From: Isoetes taiwanensis
Taxonomy: Eukaryota > Streptophyta > Lycopodiopsida > Isoetales > Isoetaceae
Assembly: GCA_021234155.1 (NCBI GenBank)
Contig: JAJEKV010000099.1
Span: 240,560-304,559 of the forward strand
DNA: 64,000 nucleotides
Reading direction: 5' to 3'
In this document: positions 1 through 11,049 of the stretch, piece after piece
How the letters are laid out: every line of letters begins with the position of its first letter
How positions within the stretch are numbered: position 1 is the stretch's first letter
Notes under the pieces: generated by a model
Databases searched by the model: none
Seen by the model: only the letters and a program-made list of their open reading frames with translations
What the model was told of the DNA's origin: nothing
Made by a program: the position numbers and the translations under genes

Positions 1-540
1 CTTAACATTCTCATCATGCTATTTTTCCCTCCTCTTGTAAGATTTCATTCTTGAGAACAACGGTCTCCACGGATATGTAAAGAAAATAGAAGGTGAAGGA
101 TGTCGGAGGACCACAAATATTACTATTATCCATGAAGCTTAGCGATTTAATCCACCCATATCTTAGCCTTCTCGGTATGAGGGGCCAGGATCTCCTCGAC
201 ATCTTGTGCAAACTCTAGAGGAACCGGATTACGTAAAAATGCATGCCCGCGAAAACAAGCGGCGACAATGCATGCAAGAGTGCAAAAGGAAGGAAACAAT
301 AATATACTGTCTTGTTTAGAGTCGAGGAGGAGATGAAGCGTGCACCTAAAACTCGATCCGGTGATCTCCGTAAAGGTGATCCAAGAAGTTCTGCCCCATA
401 TCTTCCGGCGTTTTCAAGCGTGCAGCGCCTATAGCACCTTTTAAGCATTAAAAAGCACACATGGCATGCCGATGGCTGTCCAGAGCATTATGTTTGATGC
501 ATGACATACATGCCCACAAGATAATTTTATTATATAAAAT

Positions 541-569
541 ACTAGAAAAGTGCCCGGCATTCTTTGGGC
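541..569 (-). mobile_element. Helitron 3' terminus (minus orientation)
   Basis: Read on the minus strand, this ends in TTTTCTAG followed by T, preceded by GCCGGGCAC and an imperfect GCCC...GGGC hairpin (552-569). A hairpin just before CTRR, with insertion before T, is the known Helitron 3' end. The clearer terminus at 35,788-35,816 has the same GGGCAC-(short spacer)-TTTCTAGT arrangement, so the two probably belong to one family. The element would extend to the right of 541; I could not place its 5' TC end. The stem is degenerate here (4 bp against 7), which lowers confidence. Confidence 0.45.
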
Positions 570-1244
570 TTTTCATTGAAATTAAATTTCAGAATTAGTA
601 AGTTATAGTTAAGTCGTTTTTATAAAATGTGAAAGTGGTTTTATAAAATGTCTTGGCTTCTTCTCATCTTGAAAATAAATTTGATATTCGGTATAGGGAA
701 AAGAAAAATCGTCGCTTGATCTTATTTATTTCTTGTTGATGCGAAAAGAAAAATAGAAAAGATACAACCCTATTTATGCCTTACCGAAAAGAATGTTGTT
801 GTGAAGTTTGCAGAAGAGGTCACCACAATGTTTAATATGAGATCATAATCCTCGGACATTTTGGAAGTAATGTCCTAAACATAATTAGAGCCACAAGTTT
901 AGGAAGTAAAGTCTAGACATAATATTAGGTTTTAAGCTGGTTTTTTTCGGGTATAAGTGGGCATTTTTTTCATAGCCAATAGTTATTCCTTTGTTTGAGC
1001 AATATTTATTCATGTTTAATTAGAGTTTAACATTAAGATTAATTTATCAATGGTTATGGTTCAAACGTTAAAATGATTTAGCGGCCCAAGAATCCGGCCA
1101 AATACATTCGAGGTAATCAATACCAAATTCAAGATCTTGAAAATACATGGCGCATTATAGGAGCTTACAATGTGTTTGGTTCTGCGAGGATCCGTGAGGC
1201 GCTTAGTCATAGATCTCCAATACTGACAAGCCCACGGACTTAAG
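570..1244. other. AT-rich stretch, no gene seen
   Basis: AT-rich sequence without a convincing open frame or repeat. If the Helitron end at 541 is real, this is probably Helitron interior. Confidence 0.4.
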
Positions 1245-1533
1245 TGGATTTTGGGACCTTTAATGATGTTCTCATTTGTATTTTTTCGCATGCTTTCGGA
1301 AGGATTTGCTCAAGATATTGGCGGTGTGTTGAAAAAAGAATTATCATGACCGGCTGTCATACCATATGTATGAACCTCTATCTCTTTCTTAGTCAATGGG
1401 CATCGTAATGTTGGATGTTAATTTGGAAAAGAAATGCCCAAGTATATTTGAATCCGATCTATGAATATGCAGACTTAAGTGATTTTGGGACCTTTCTAAT
1501 GATGTTCTCATTTGTATTTTTCGCGATGCTTTT
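1245..1533. repeat. Diverged direct repeat, two ~60-bp copies
   Basis: Two copies (1245-1301 and 1471-1533) share a segment running from CTTAAGTG through GGGACCTTT and ATGATGTTCTCATTTGTATT to a CGC/ATGCTTT end, with small indels between them. The copies are about 225 bp apart, which suggests an old local duplication. The intervening DNA has no recognisable protein. Confidence 0.6.
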
Positions 1534-1785
1534 GGCGGTGTGGGGATGAGAAGGATTTTCAGAGGAGGGCAGCGTGTTGAACACATTTATGAAATTTAGG
1601 CTAGATTAGAATAAGCTTCTAAGGAATCTCTTTGTCGGATGTATTATGGCAAATGTGAGCTTTGCATGAATCAAGGGCAATGCATGATGATGTGAGCATG
1701 CAGTCTCCTCATTTTTGCACGCCATAATTATTGGCATTATTGCAACAAAGGTTATTTTGAAGGCTATGCATCCTTTTATATAATT

Positions 1786-2440
1786 CATGTCAGATGCAGC
1801 TCTAGGGAATGCCATGATCGGGGCCTTTGTAAAATCATGCAAACTTTGAAATGCTGTAGAAATCCTTGAACATACACCCGGCAAAGTCTAATCTCTAGAT
1901 GTTATTTTCGGATGGATAGCTATGCTCGAGGTTTTATTGAAAATGGATATTCCGGTGAAGCCCTAGACTTCTTTAGATATGCTTTAACAAAACATGGTTT
2001 CATGGATAACCATGCTTTCACTTTTGTGTTTGCCAAAGGATACATCAAAAGAGGTCTTTGCTATCTTTAAGCGGATGCCTCATCTTAATCGGTTTTCATT
2101 AAATTTTATGATTTACGCACATGTCAAGAAAGGCAAGCCCGAAGGAGGCCATTCAATTGATGGAGGAAATGCGGACAAGAATGTAGTTAGTTGAATTCCA
2201 TGCTTGCGGAACTCTTGTCGAGGAGGCATTTGATCTTGTTAAGCACATTTCTAAAAAGAAACTTGCTATCATGGAAGCATGGAAAGGTCTATTAGAGGAG
2301 GCTAGCCAAGCCTTTGAACAAATTCCGCCATACGATGTAGGATCTTCATTTATCCGGCGGATGCCTTCGCAATCTTCTATCATTAATATTGGTTGTTTCG
2401 CTATGCTCACCGGCATGGATGTCAAAATGCCTTGATTATA
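1786..2440 (+). pseudogene. PPR-protein pseudogene fragment
   Basis: Pieces of pentatricopeptide-repeat sequence appear in shifting frames: ALGNAMIGAFVKSCKL, then YARGFIENGYSGEALDFF, then NMVSWITMLS, then KEAIQLMEEMR (recovered only after a frame change near 2143), then LEEASQAFEQIP. The spacing and residues fit PLS-type PPR motifs, in which VSWxxMIxxYxxxGxxxEAL units repeat. Stops and frame changes occur every 50-150 bp, so it cannot encode a working organelle RNA-binding protein. It lies next to a minus-oriented Helitron end and could be Helitron-captured or simply a decayed copy. Fine boundaries are approximate. Confidence 0.6.
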
Positions 2441-3217
2441 TCGAAATTGTATTTTGAAGGTGGTACGCAAGTGCTAACATGGTTGGTAGCATACCTTGTG
2501 GATGTAGCCATGATGGCCTAATGTCATGAGCCATAGTAAACAACATGCGATTCCGAGCCGGATATGACCTCATGGAAAACCTTGGGCGAGCAAACATGGA
2601 TATCTATGCATGTGACATGGTGTATATGGGCATGCTTGAGCAACATGGTGTCAACAAAATCTGTCGAATTACGACATGTTATCTAAGAGAACATCAAGAG
2701 GAGTGAAACAATAAAGTTGGTCTAGACATATATGGAAAGACTCTTAGCCGTGTCATGCCACCTTAATCAAGGCAAATACAAAACAAGAATACATGAAGGT
2801 CATTTGCATCAAAATGTGAGGAACTATCATCTAAACTATAAGGTGTTGGAGAATGAGGCATACCTTGACAAATGACCTCGATTACCTTCCCTCAATCCAT
2901 TTCGATATAGATATCTTTCCTTCAAATCCACGAACACACCCACTGCGGTAGCTCATCCACATTTATACTACATTTAATGAGTAATCTCTTGTTGTCACAT
3001 TACCATAACCTTAATTATTGATCACATCACACAAATGCTTTGGTTCAAAAGACTCCCATGTCATGATTGAGAGACAACAAGTCTAAAAATAAACTCATAT
3101 GGAGTATGTAAACCATCAGTCCCATGTGTCTTTGCTAATTCCGAGGAGGAGTATGTGACAAATCAGGTGAGTATCTCGTGTCGAGAGAACAAATGGCTGT
3201 CAATTTCATCTTTGTAA
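2441..3217. other. No recognised gene
   Basis: Short open frames only. Weak PPR-like residues may continue for about 200 bp beyond the pseudogene, but I cannot support a motif. Nothing else is seen. Confidence 0.4.
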
Positions 3218-3823
3218 TTTTTTTTGCAACACAAACCATTAACATCCAACATATAAAAATTAAATCCCCAACACATAACAACCAACACATAACAACCATT
3301 GACATTAACAATCAACACATAACTACCATTGACATTAATTAACACAACCATTGGGTCCAACACATTTAAAATTAAAATCCCCTTAAACCCCCTTTGGATT
3401 GGGTGCATATTCACCTGAGGGGGTGACTCAGGAACAACGTTGGATTGGATAGGCATATTGCCCTTATTCCTTAATCTATACCGGTACATAAAGTTCCTGG
3501 TTTGTGGGGTATGCAATTACAAAATTTGCTATCTTGTATAACAAGATTAGCAAAATACTATAAGATTTCAAGCGGAGAATACTATATGGTGTTGATTTCA
3601 GATGCGTGCAAATACAATTATGAAGGCTCATTTGCCCTCGCCACCCGTGTGAATATGCACTTAAGGGGATTTTAATTTAAATGTGTTGGACCCAATGGTT
3701 GTGTTAATTAATGTCAATAATGATTATGTTGATTGTTAATGTCAATGGTTGTTATGTGTTGGTTGTTATGTGTTGGGGATTTAATTTTTATGTTGGATGT
3801 TAATGGTTTGTGTTGCAAAAAAA
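3218..3823. repeat. Fold-back element with ~175-195 bp inverted arms
   Basis: The left arm (3218-3411) and right arm (3649-3823) are reverse complements over almost their whole length, with a few mismatches and a short indel near the inner edge. The spacer is about 237 bp. The arms contain many CAACACATAACAACC-type tandem units. The apparent minus-strand reading frame across the left arm is a by-product of these repeats. The structure fits a fold-back or MITE-like DNA transposon, or an inverted duplication. No flanking target duplication is obvious, so the class is uncertain. Confidence 0.8.
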
Positions 3824-4555
3824 CCCCTCCCGGGTGTGACAAAAAAACTTTAGAATTCAAACCAGAAAAAACTAGAATTCATTTGAGGCTTTCATCACCA
3901 GAGCTTTTTTGAATTTGATCACAATAAAACAAATAGAACATAAAGTAAAGATTTACCATAAAGATAGAGCAGATTGATCCCCTTATTCTGAAAGTCATAA
4001 AGTTTGCAACACAAAGAAAACCCCTTGTTATTATGCTACATATTGTTACTTCGCTACAACTATTTCTCTTTTCACAATGACACCATTGTTTATCAATCCG
4101 GATGATTTTATGCTCCATCTCTAGCTTAAAGGTAATGCATGATTCACCTTACGGTTTGATTAAAGTTCCAAACCTACAATCTAAATGCATTCTTGGCCAA
4201 TGTTTGGTGATCTACATTGACATGGAAAAGGGCGGAATAATCCGCTGTTATTGTGCATAAGAATCCATTTGTTGATTGAAGCTAAATCGGGCTACTATGA
4301 ACAATCCGTGCCGAGGAATATCCAAGAGTTGGAAGCAAACAGAGGGCCTAAACTTGAATGCAAGAAAAATCTTAGGAAGGAAACAAGGGGATTTTGCAAA
4401 GACTACATTGTAGAATCAGGGAAACCAATACCTTGTAAAAACCATTATGCTAATGAAGAAAACATTAAAAACAAATACCTTTGTAAGTGTGAGCAAAAAC
4501 TCCATCTAAGTGGTAGTAAAATCCACTCGGCAATAAGAATCAAGAGGGCAAGTAC
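3824..4555. other. No recognised gene
   Basis: AT-rich DNA with only weak open frames. The frame that starts near 4251 runs into the microsatellite and is not supported as coding. Confidence 0.4.
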
Positions 4556-4685
4556 ACATGCACATGCATACATGCACACATGCACTTGCACTTGCACTTG
4601 CACTTGCACTTGCATTTTGCACATGCACAATACACATGCATACACATGCACATGCATGTGCACATGCACATGCATGCATACGCAT
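4556..4685. repeat. Compound CACTTG / CACATGCA microsatellite
   Basis: Five near-perfect TGCACT hexamers (about 4580-4612) are followed by CACATGCA-type units. From 4630 to 4685 every base alternates purine and pyrimidine, without a break, for 56 nt. All six frames stay open here only because the repeat lacks stops, which creates several false open frames. Confidence 0.9.
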
Positions 4686-6650
4686 CAAATGTTCATGCAC
4701 AAACACATGCAGAGAAAGACAACAACCCTCGGATTGTTCCCACCAACAAAAATCAAGCATTTGCCTATAAATGGTGCACTCTAGAAATACTATTTAGTAC
4801 ACCTCAAGCTAATACAACAACAACGAAATCATAGAAAAACCATGTGAAAAGCCGATATAAAAATCTAAAAGTAGCCTGATTGTTATTGTGCTACATATGG
4901 AGCATAATGGAATGGCAGCAAGATCTCTCCAAGGTTTCTTTTTCCTTTTCACTCATTCATTCACAAGGTCATGGACACCTCATATGAATAACAAAAGATA
5001 AGAAATACATGAGTAGGCCAAATGGGCACCAGATAACTTAGATCCCCTTATTCTAAGCGTATATAAAGCTAGCCCATTTTTCTAATGATTAAAAACATCT
5101 TTGGAGTCTCTTCCACACATTCATGCTTGCATTTAGTTTAGTCTCGCTTACAAATGTCTCATAGACCCAAAGTGGTCTCGGTAGATGTTAATATAATCTT
5201 TCTTTGTCTAAACTACTTTTCTGTGATGCTGTCGCGGTATCAATATATAAGGTAAATGCAGGATTCTAGATGATGCATTGGCATGATTTAAGAAAAAATG
5301 CAAACATAACAATGTCATATCAATATACTTGTTGCAATAAATTGCTTCAATTTAAAATTTTCATTAGAATAACACACAACTTAATTAGATTCAAGGCCAA
5401 TAAAAGTGGGTACCAAAATACTATCCACAATAAGTAAAATTTTAATAATAAACACCCAAATTCCAAAATGCAAAGATATAGAAAATGGCGTAGTTCATCA
5501 AGAATGGCACACAAAGGCAAGGAGATAATAGAGGAATGGGTACCATGGTTCTACCATAATATACCTCAATTCAAATAGAATCAAAAAATCATGATCGGGT
5601 CCAATTCAACTTATAATTAAAGCCATGGATAACAAATGGAAATGCTATGGCAGAAGCAACCAAAGAAAGCTATGACCCGAGTTATCAAATATCAAGAAAT
5701 CTAGACATTAAAAAGAAGACAAGTAAGATCACTTATCCGGAATGGTATAAAATCTCCTCTCTTTTAAGTTGAGAGAAATAGGACAAAGGAGAAATGCACT
5801 TTGTTACTTGCCAACATATAATAGATCCCTGTGATGCTTAATATTTCTGCTCACCACGGCTGCAGAACTTGATATAACTATTCCCCGAGCCCAATACTTT
5901 GCTCGGCGACTCTTTTTTCCCTTTCCATGCCTTGACGTTTCTAATTCTTGAATGCATTGGCATGCTTTCCAAAGATAAACCATGTTAGAAGTTGCATTGT
6001 AAACTCCATACTTGTTCTATAGTTCTCCTTGAAAATTGTCTCAAAGAATGTAAATATTTGAGTTTTGGCCATAAATGTGGTAGTGCGTCTTTGGAAAAGG
6101 CGGCCCAATCTCTTCTTTTTTCCCGGTTCTACGTGAGAACATGAATCGGGGCTGGATGCTCACACCGACAGAAAAAATAATCCCCAAAAGAGGGTAAAAC
6201 TTTATCCGGATGTGGCCAGTATCAAATCCTCACGCCCTCATATTTGAAGCTTTAAATTCAAGAAGAATAGAAAACTACAAGAATGCAGCCTCTGGCGAGG
6301 ACAACTTCACATATATGAAGATGCTTCTTTCTCATTTGGCGATAATTTCAAACATTGATTTGCTAGAAAAGGCCGTAAAAAGCATGGCAAAAACTAAGGC
6401 ACGTAAGAGGCGAAATGAGGGCTCTGTTTGAATTTTAAACCTAAAGTATGGCAACGCGAAAAAAGAATAATGAAAAAGGAATCGTCGAGGAAAATAGTTT
6501 GGACTCGAGGAAATGCCTCCTCGCTGCACGTAGGTGAGCATGGGCTGGTGATTTTTCAATAAGACTCCGCACAGTGCGCGCATAAAAAAAAAACCGCCGA
6601 ATCCAAGGACCAAAATAAGTTAAAAAAACTATCCTAAAACGCCATTATTA
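4686..6650. other. No recognised gene
   Basis: Nearly 2 kb of AT-rich DNA with frequent stops in all frames. The frame at 6210-6431 has no recognisable domain and I do not call it a gene. Confidence 0.4.
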
Positions 6651-6727
6651 TTATATATAGATAGATAAGATCTATCTATCTATTTTGCTCTATGTATTTT
6701 AGTGTCAGCATCTCATGTAGTTCTTTT

Positions 6728-6764
<37 letters not shown>

Positions 6765-7374
6765 GGTCATTTTTCCATTTACCCATTTTGCTCCATATGT
6801 TTTATTAAGATTTCTTTTTTTTAATTCGGCCTTCTTTTATTCTTTAACCTCTTTAATCGTCTTGGTTCATCTCTTTATTTACCCAGTTGCTCCAGTTCTT
6901 TATTTGTCCTTTCAATTTAGTTTAACCTCTTGAAACCCCTTATTTGTTCTATTTGGCCCTTGCAGTCAACCTGATCTTGGTTACTTTGTTCTTTTTTATC
7001 CCATTGATCGCGCTGTGCCTTTCATCTCCCTCACTCATTCCACGTCATTTGCTCCATGCTTGTTTCGCCATCTATTCTTTTCTAACTTCTATTTGTGCCA
7101 TTGGTTCCTTTTTCTCGCCCCTTTTTCTCAGTCTCCTAGCTTGCTCCATTCGTTTTATTTTGTTCTATATTTATCCATTTGCTCCAGTTCCTCATTTGTC
7201 CTTTCTTTTCGATTGTCCATTTTACCTCTTTGATCATTTTAGTTAATCTATTCCTTAATTGTCCATCTCCTTCGCTTGTTGGCTTGTTGTTTTCCGCTTT
7301 GCCTTGGTTCCCTTGGCCCTCTTGATGTCCATATATCATAGTTTCGCCCTTTGCTCTGATTATTTTGATTGCTG
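6651..7374. repeat. T-rich low-complexity tract with T33 run
   Basis: A GATA/TATC near-palindrome (about 6656-6684) is followed by 33 uninterrupted T (6731-6763) and about 600 bp of pyrimidine-rich sequence with many TTTGCTCC, TTTACC and CTCTTT words. The open frames here are Phe/Ser/Leu-rich artefacts. The T run could be the reverse-strand poly(A) tail of a retroposon, but no coding sequence supports that. Confidence 0.7.
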
Positions 7375-7380
7375 TGTTGG

Positions 7381-7411
7381 GGTCTAAGTTAGATATTGGG
7401 GTACAAAAAGC
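7381..7411 (+). repeat. Left terminal inverted repeat
   Basis: Thirty-one bases, reverse complement of 14458-14487 except for one extra A in an A run. Preceded by TGTTGG (7375-7380), the proposed target duplication. Confidence 0.85.
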
Positions 7412-7666
7412 GAGAAGCGGAAGCGAGAAAACGCAAAGGCGGTGCGGGGACACGACTTTTCGATTCAGCGCCTTTTCGGCGAACAATGATTTTGATTGTC
7501 AGAGGTGTAAGTATTCGCGCCCATTGTTACTAATTGAATTGTACAGGCCAATTTGCTCCTCGATTGCACTTCGATTCCGGATTTTACAAATTGAATCATC
7601 CTCTTCAAGGCGCTTTTGTTCGACCTCTTTGTTTCTTGCTACTTTTTTAAACTATCTTCTTTTCTC

Positions 7667-8900
7667 ATGGCTGGTGAAGGAATCATCCCACAAAGAAAAG
7701 CTGAAATGGTTTATGGAAAATGTTTTACTGATGATCGAGCAGTGTTTGGTGCGAGCCAATGGTTTCGTGCAAAATCAAAATCTACTTTGTTAAGCCCTTA
7801 TTTGAAGAAGTAAATTGGATGGCTTGAACGATTTCTTGTATGGAGATGGAGGTGTCGAATAATGAATTGAGGAAGCTAGTAGCATTATCATTTGCATGGG
7901 AAAAACTGTAGTCGGGCAGAGCATAACCTTGAGGCTCATAGGGTTGATTGGGATGCTTACAAGAACGGGTTAATGTTTGGTCCGGGAGAAAAAGGGATGA
8001 CATTGATGTTAAAAAAAGAAGATGTTAAAAGGATCAAAAATGAGTTCCTTCATGCCAAAAGTACACCAGAAGCTTGGCGTGATCAACACCTCAACTTGAA
8101 TTTTTGGGGAAAGCAGGTCTTTCTTCCGAGTTTTTCGTTTCCAATTTAAGTTTCAACATTTCTTTGATTGAAGAGGAGGTTAGTAAGTTGAAAGCGATTT
8201 AGACTCAACCTGCATAACCGATCGGTAAAAATAATTAGTACCATTGAGGTAGATAAGAACTCTTTAGCAAGGGAAGAGAGGATGATTGAGCTTGGAAGGA
8301 ACGAGATAGCAAGAATGGAGACGAGTTGTCCGCTTTGAATGCCAAAGCTGATAAGAATGATGGAGACACGGCGATTGAAGAGTTAAAGGCAAAAATAAGT
8401 GGTGAAATATATTTTGCTCTAAACTGGAGGCTTGCCTTCCAAAGGTTAGTGTTGAAGCATTACAGGAGAAGGAAAAGAAGGAAAGATTAAAAACTTCTTT
8501 GGAATTGCATTCTGAGAAAGGTGAAATATTTAGAAGTCGGTAGACAATTGATGGACTCAGATATATCAAAAATGTCTATCATAACTGAAAAAGCAGGTTG
8601 TCTGGTTTCATGGAAGATGCATGTCTTTGCATGTGGATTGGTCTTCAATCCAAAATATAAATTGAGTATGGCATTACCATGTGAACATGTCTATCACTTG
8701 GCATGCTGCATGCTTTTGTATGAAAAGAAGACATGCTTGTGTGCTTGAAGGAAGTTTTGTGGAAGTTTTGTGGAACTTGGTCTAGAGGTTGCAGTGAAGA
8801 AGACTTGATTCAGTGTGCGATTGCATTTGAGGTAGGCACTAGTAGTGCATTTGCTTCACGATAAGTTTTTCCAGTCTTGTTACACTGGTGGTTTCACACC
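7667..8900 (+). pseudogene. Transposon-borne gene: coiled coil and Cys/His finger
   Basis: A frame opens with MAGEGIIPQRKAEMVYG at 7667 and continues in broken pieces. They include a charged stretch at 7892-8149 (EKGMTLMLKKEDVKRIKNEF), a heptad-like coiled-coil stretch at about 8230-8520 (REERMIELGRNEIARMET), and a Cys/His-rich segment at 8600-8750 with ACGLVFNPKYKLS, PCEHVYHLAC and CLCA. The last resembles a RING/PHD-like zinc finger with the spacing seen in some moss and fern transposon-linked proteins (from memory). Stops and frame changes separate the parts, although some may be introns. It lies just inside the left repeat and points toward the middle, so it is probably the 5' part of the element's plus-strand gene. 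Function unknown. Confidence 0.45.
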
Positions 8901-9178
8901 ACCTTTATTATTTAATAAAACTGTGGCACTGTTGCTTCACCCGCTTCCGAGTCACCAAAAATGTTGTATCTATGTGATCGCTCAAGTGTCACCAAGTCCA
9001 AGAAGGAAAGTCAGTAGAAGCTTTTTGAAGGTAAGACTTTGATATTTCTTATTTGTGTTTTTAACTAACTTAATCTCATTTAAATTGATTTGTGTTCTAA
9101 GCAAAGAAAGTTCGTAATTCATTTTAGTAAGGGGCCAAAGAAAAAAAAGGATAAAACGCTCACGTGTTGTTGAGAGCA

Positions 9179-9560
9179 GCTGAGGGAAGAATATTATGAA
9201 CAACCCGCGGCAAAAGGTTCCTGCAATTGGCATAAAGACCAGGTTGAGGAGTGCAATCAGGAGAAAGTTCTATCATTGCTACCAGATGTTCACGTAAGGA
9301 TGATGAAGAACAAGCAAATGAAGATGATGTTGTTCTTTGCAGCTTGTCAAGATGTCTTTGAGAAAGATAAGGATAAGGGTGCAAAGAAGCTTGAAATGGA
9401 GGTAGCAACAACAAAGAACAAAAAGAAGATTGGGAGACCCTCAAAGAAGCCACCTCAAGCACCAAAGCAAATAGGTGATCAAGTTGATATTATTTTGAAA
9501 ATGTTAAATGGTAGTTCAGTTCGTTTCTCAAGATATCAAGTCATTGAGTTAGTTTCGTAA
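9179..9560 (+). CDS. AT-hook-containing exon of the transposon plus-strand gene
   Basis: An open stretch follows a plausible acceptor (TTGAGAGCAG at about 9169-9178). It reads EEYYEQPAAKGSCNWHKDQV, continues through an acidic-basic stretch, and reaches KKKIGRPSKKPPQ (about 9420-9465). That segment matches the GRP core of an AT-hook, which binds the minor groove of AT-rich DNA. A donor-like GTAAGA lies at about 9030, giving an intron of about 150 bp upstream. It ends at a TAA at 9558-9560, which could be a true stop or a missed donor. Its neighbours, the finger segment upstream and the phosphatase domain downstream, suggest one multi-exon gene. It is called as an exon, not as a complete protein. 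Confidence 0.4.
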
Positions 9561-9761
9561 CATAACATATTGTGGTGTATGTGAAATAATTGTTTTACTT
9601 GTTTTATGTTGTTTGAGAACATTGTTTGAATGTAATTTGGTTTTCTTTAATTAATCACCGTGAACCTTTAATTGTTTTTTCCGCTTTAATATTGTAATTT
9701 TCAGAATTTTTTAATTGTTGTCATGTTGATGTTTAAGATTCTTTTCTTATGAATGTTGCAG

Positions 9762-10620
9762 AGGATTTAGAAAAGAAAAAACTTGTCATCTTAGACATTA
9801 ATGGAGTTTTGGTCAACACCTTCCAAAAAGGAGCAAGATTAAAAATTCCACCCGTGGCTCAAGAAGCATTACACACGCCAGAAAAGTGGTTATTTGCGAC
9901 CTTTTTTTACAAGAGTTCTTGGATTGAGTTTTGAAAGATTTGAAGTTGGGATTTGGTCTAGCATGATGAAGCACAACATCATACAAATCCTTAATGAAGA
10001 TTCTCGCCAAAGACACTACATTGCTAAATTCAAATTCATATGGGGTCGAATGAGTGTGAGGCAATGCCTTTTATGTTTCCGTGCAATGCAACCAAACTCA
10101 GATTTATGAAGCCAATTGTCAAAGTTTACACAGCTTTTAATGATGTACATGTGATGTTGTGCTTGTGGATGACTCTTTGTACAAGACTTTCTTGTCCCCA
10201 CCTGCACACATGTTTAATAGTTGAGAGCTTTGACAATGAAGAAAATGATAAGGTATTCAACTACCTTAAAGCATGTTTGCACACTTGGCTTCATTCAAAG
10301 AATCCTCAAAAGTGGTTGCACCAGCAGCTTCATGTTGATGTGGTCAAGGAAGTAGACATCAACAACATACTCAATCTTATCGTTGACCACTTGAAAGAAC
10401 TTGCAAGATGGAGAGTAGCAATTGAGGGAAGCATGCAATTGGTGAAAGCTATTGTTGGTGTTGAAAAATTGGATGAACATGCAAAAAAAGAAGACATAAC
10501 ACGATTCTCCATAACCGACACGAAACACATTGAAGCTAATGATCGACCGCCATTGCAGATACCGATAAACAGGAGGAAACTGCAAGAGAAGAAATAACAC
10601 AAGATCAGACCCACATTGAA
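9762..10620 (+). pseudogene. NIF/FCP1-like (HAD) phosphatase domain inside the transposon
   Basis: The reading KKLVILDINGVLVNTF gives the DxxGV(L) aspartate loop of the FCP1/SCP (NLI-interacting factor) branch of HAD phosphatases. After a frame change comes FERFEVGIWSSMMKHNI, the conserved WSS motif. A further frame change gives VDDSLYKTF (about 10165-10190), the third HAD motif, then a C-terminal helical region (KACLHTWLHSKNPQKWLHQQ). FCP1/SCP enzymes dephosphorylate RNA polymerase II tails; whether this copy ever did is unknown. At least two frameshifts make it a pseudogene unless introns hide them. A tract like TTATGAATGTTGCAG just upstream could be its splice acceptor. It sits between transposon ends and is transcribed toward the transposase-like gene. 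Confidence 0.65.
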
Positions 10621-11049
10621 GATGCTGACTTTGAGAACATTGAAGATACCGGACTTTAAGAACTTCATGTAACTTTAAGATGTAACTTAAGTTATAACAA
10701 CCGCTTTTTTGTGAATATCGGATATGAGTACATAGTCAGACACTTTTGTAACGTAAACGGATATTAATGTAAATCCAATGTTTCGTGCATTTACCTACAC
10801 TTGTGTACACTTGTAAACTTTCAACTGCTTTTCCATGTCCATCAAGTCCTGCTTTTCCGTAAGTTCATCAAGTTCCGTAATAGTTAATCGAAAACATAAA
10901 GCATGTAAGCGCATTAAAGCATAAGTATGAAAAGGTAATCCATCCGAGCTTTTTTTTTTAAAGCCGTGGAGGACAATGAACATTTAAAAAAGAAAGAATT
11001 TGTTAGTTTTCATTGATAACGAATTATAAAGAATATAAGAAAGAATATG

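Noticed and set aside
4251-4834. Overlapping open frames on both strands over the CACATG/CACTTG repeat
   Set aside because: They exist because the repeat lacks stop codons in every frame; composition is Cys/His/Met/Ala repeats only.
6727-7246. Hydrophobic 'membrane protein' frames
   Set aside because: Poly-T and pyrimidine-rich DNA gives Phe/Leu/Ser strings; no real start context or conservation signal.
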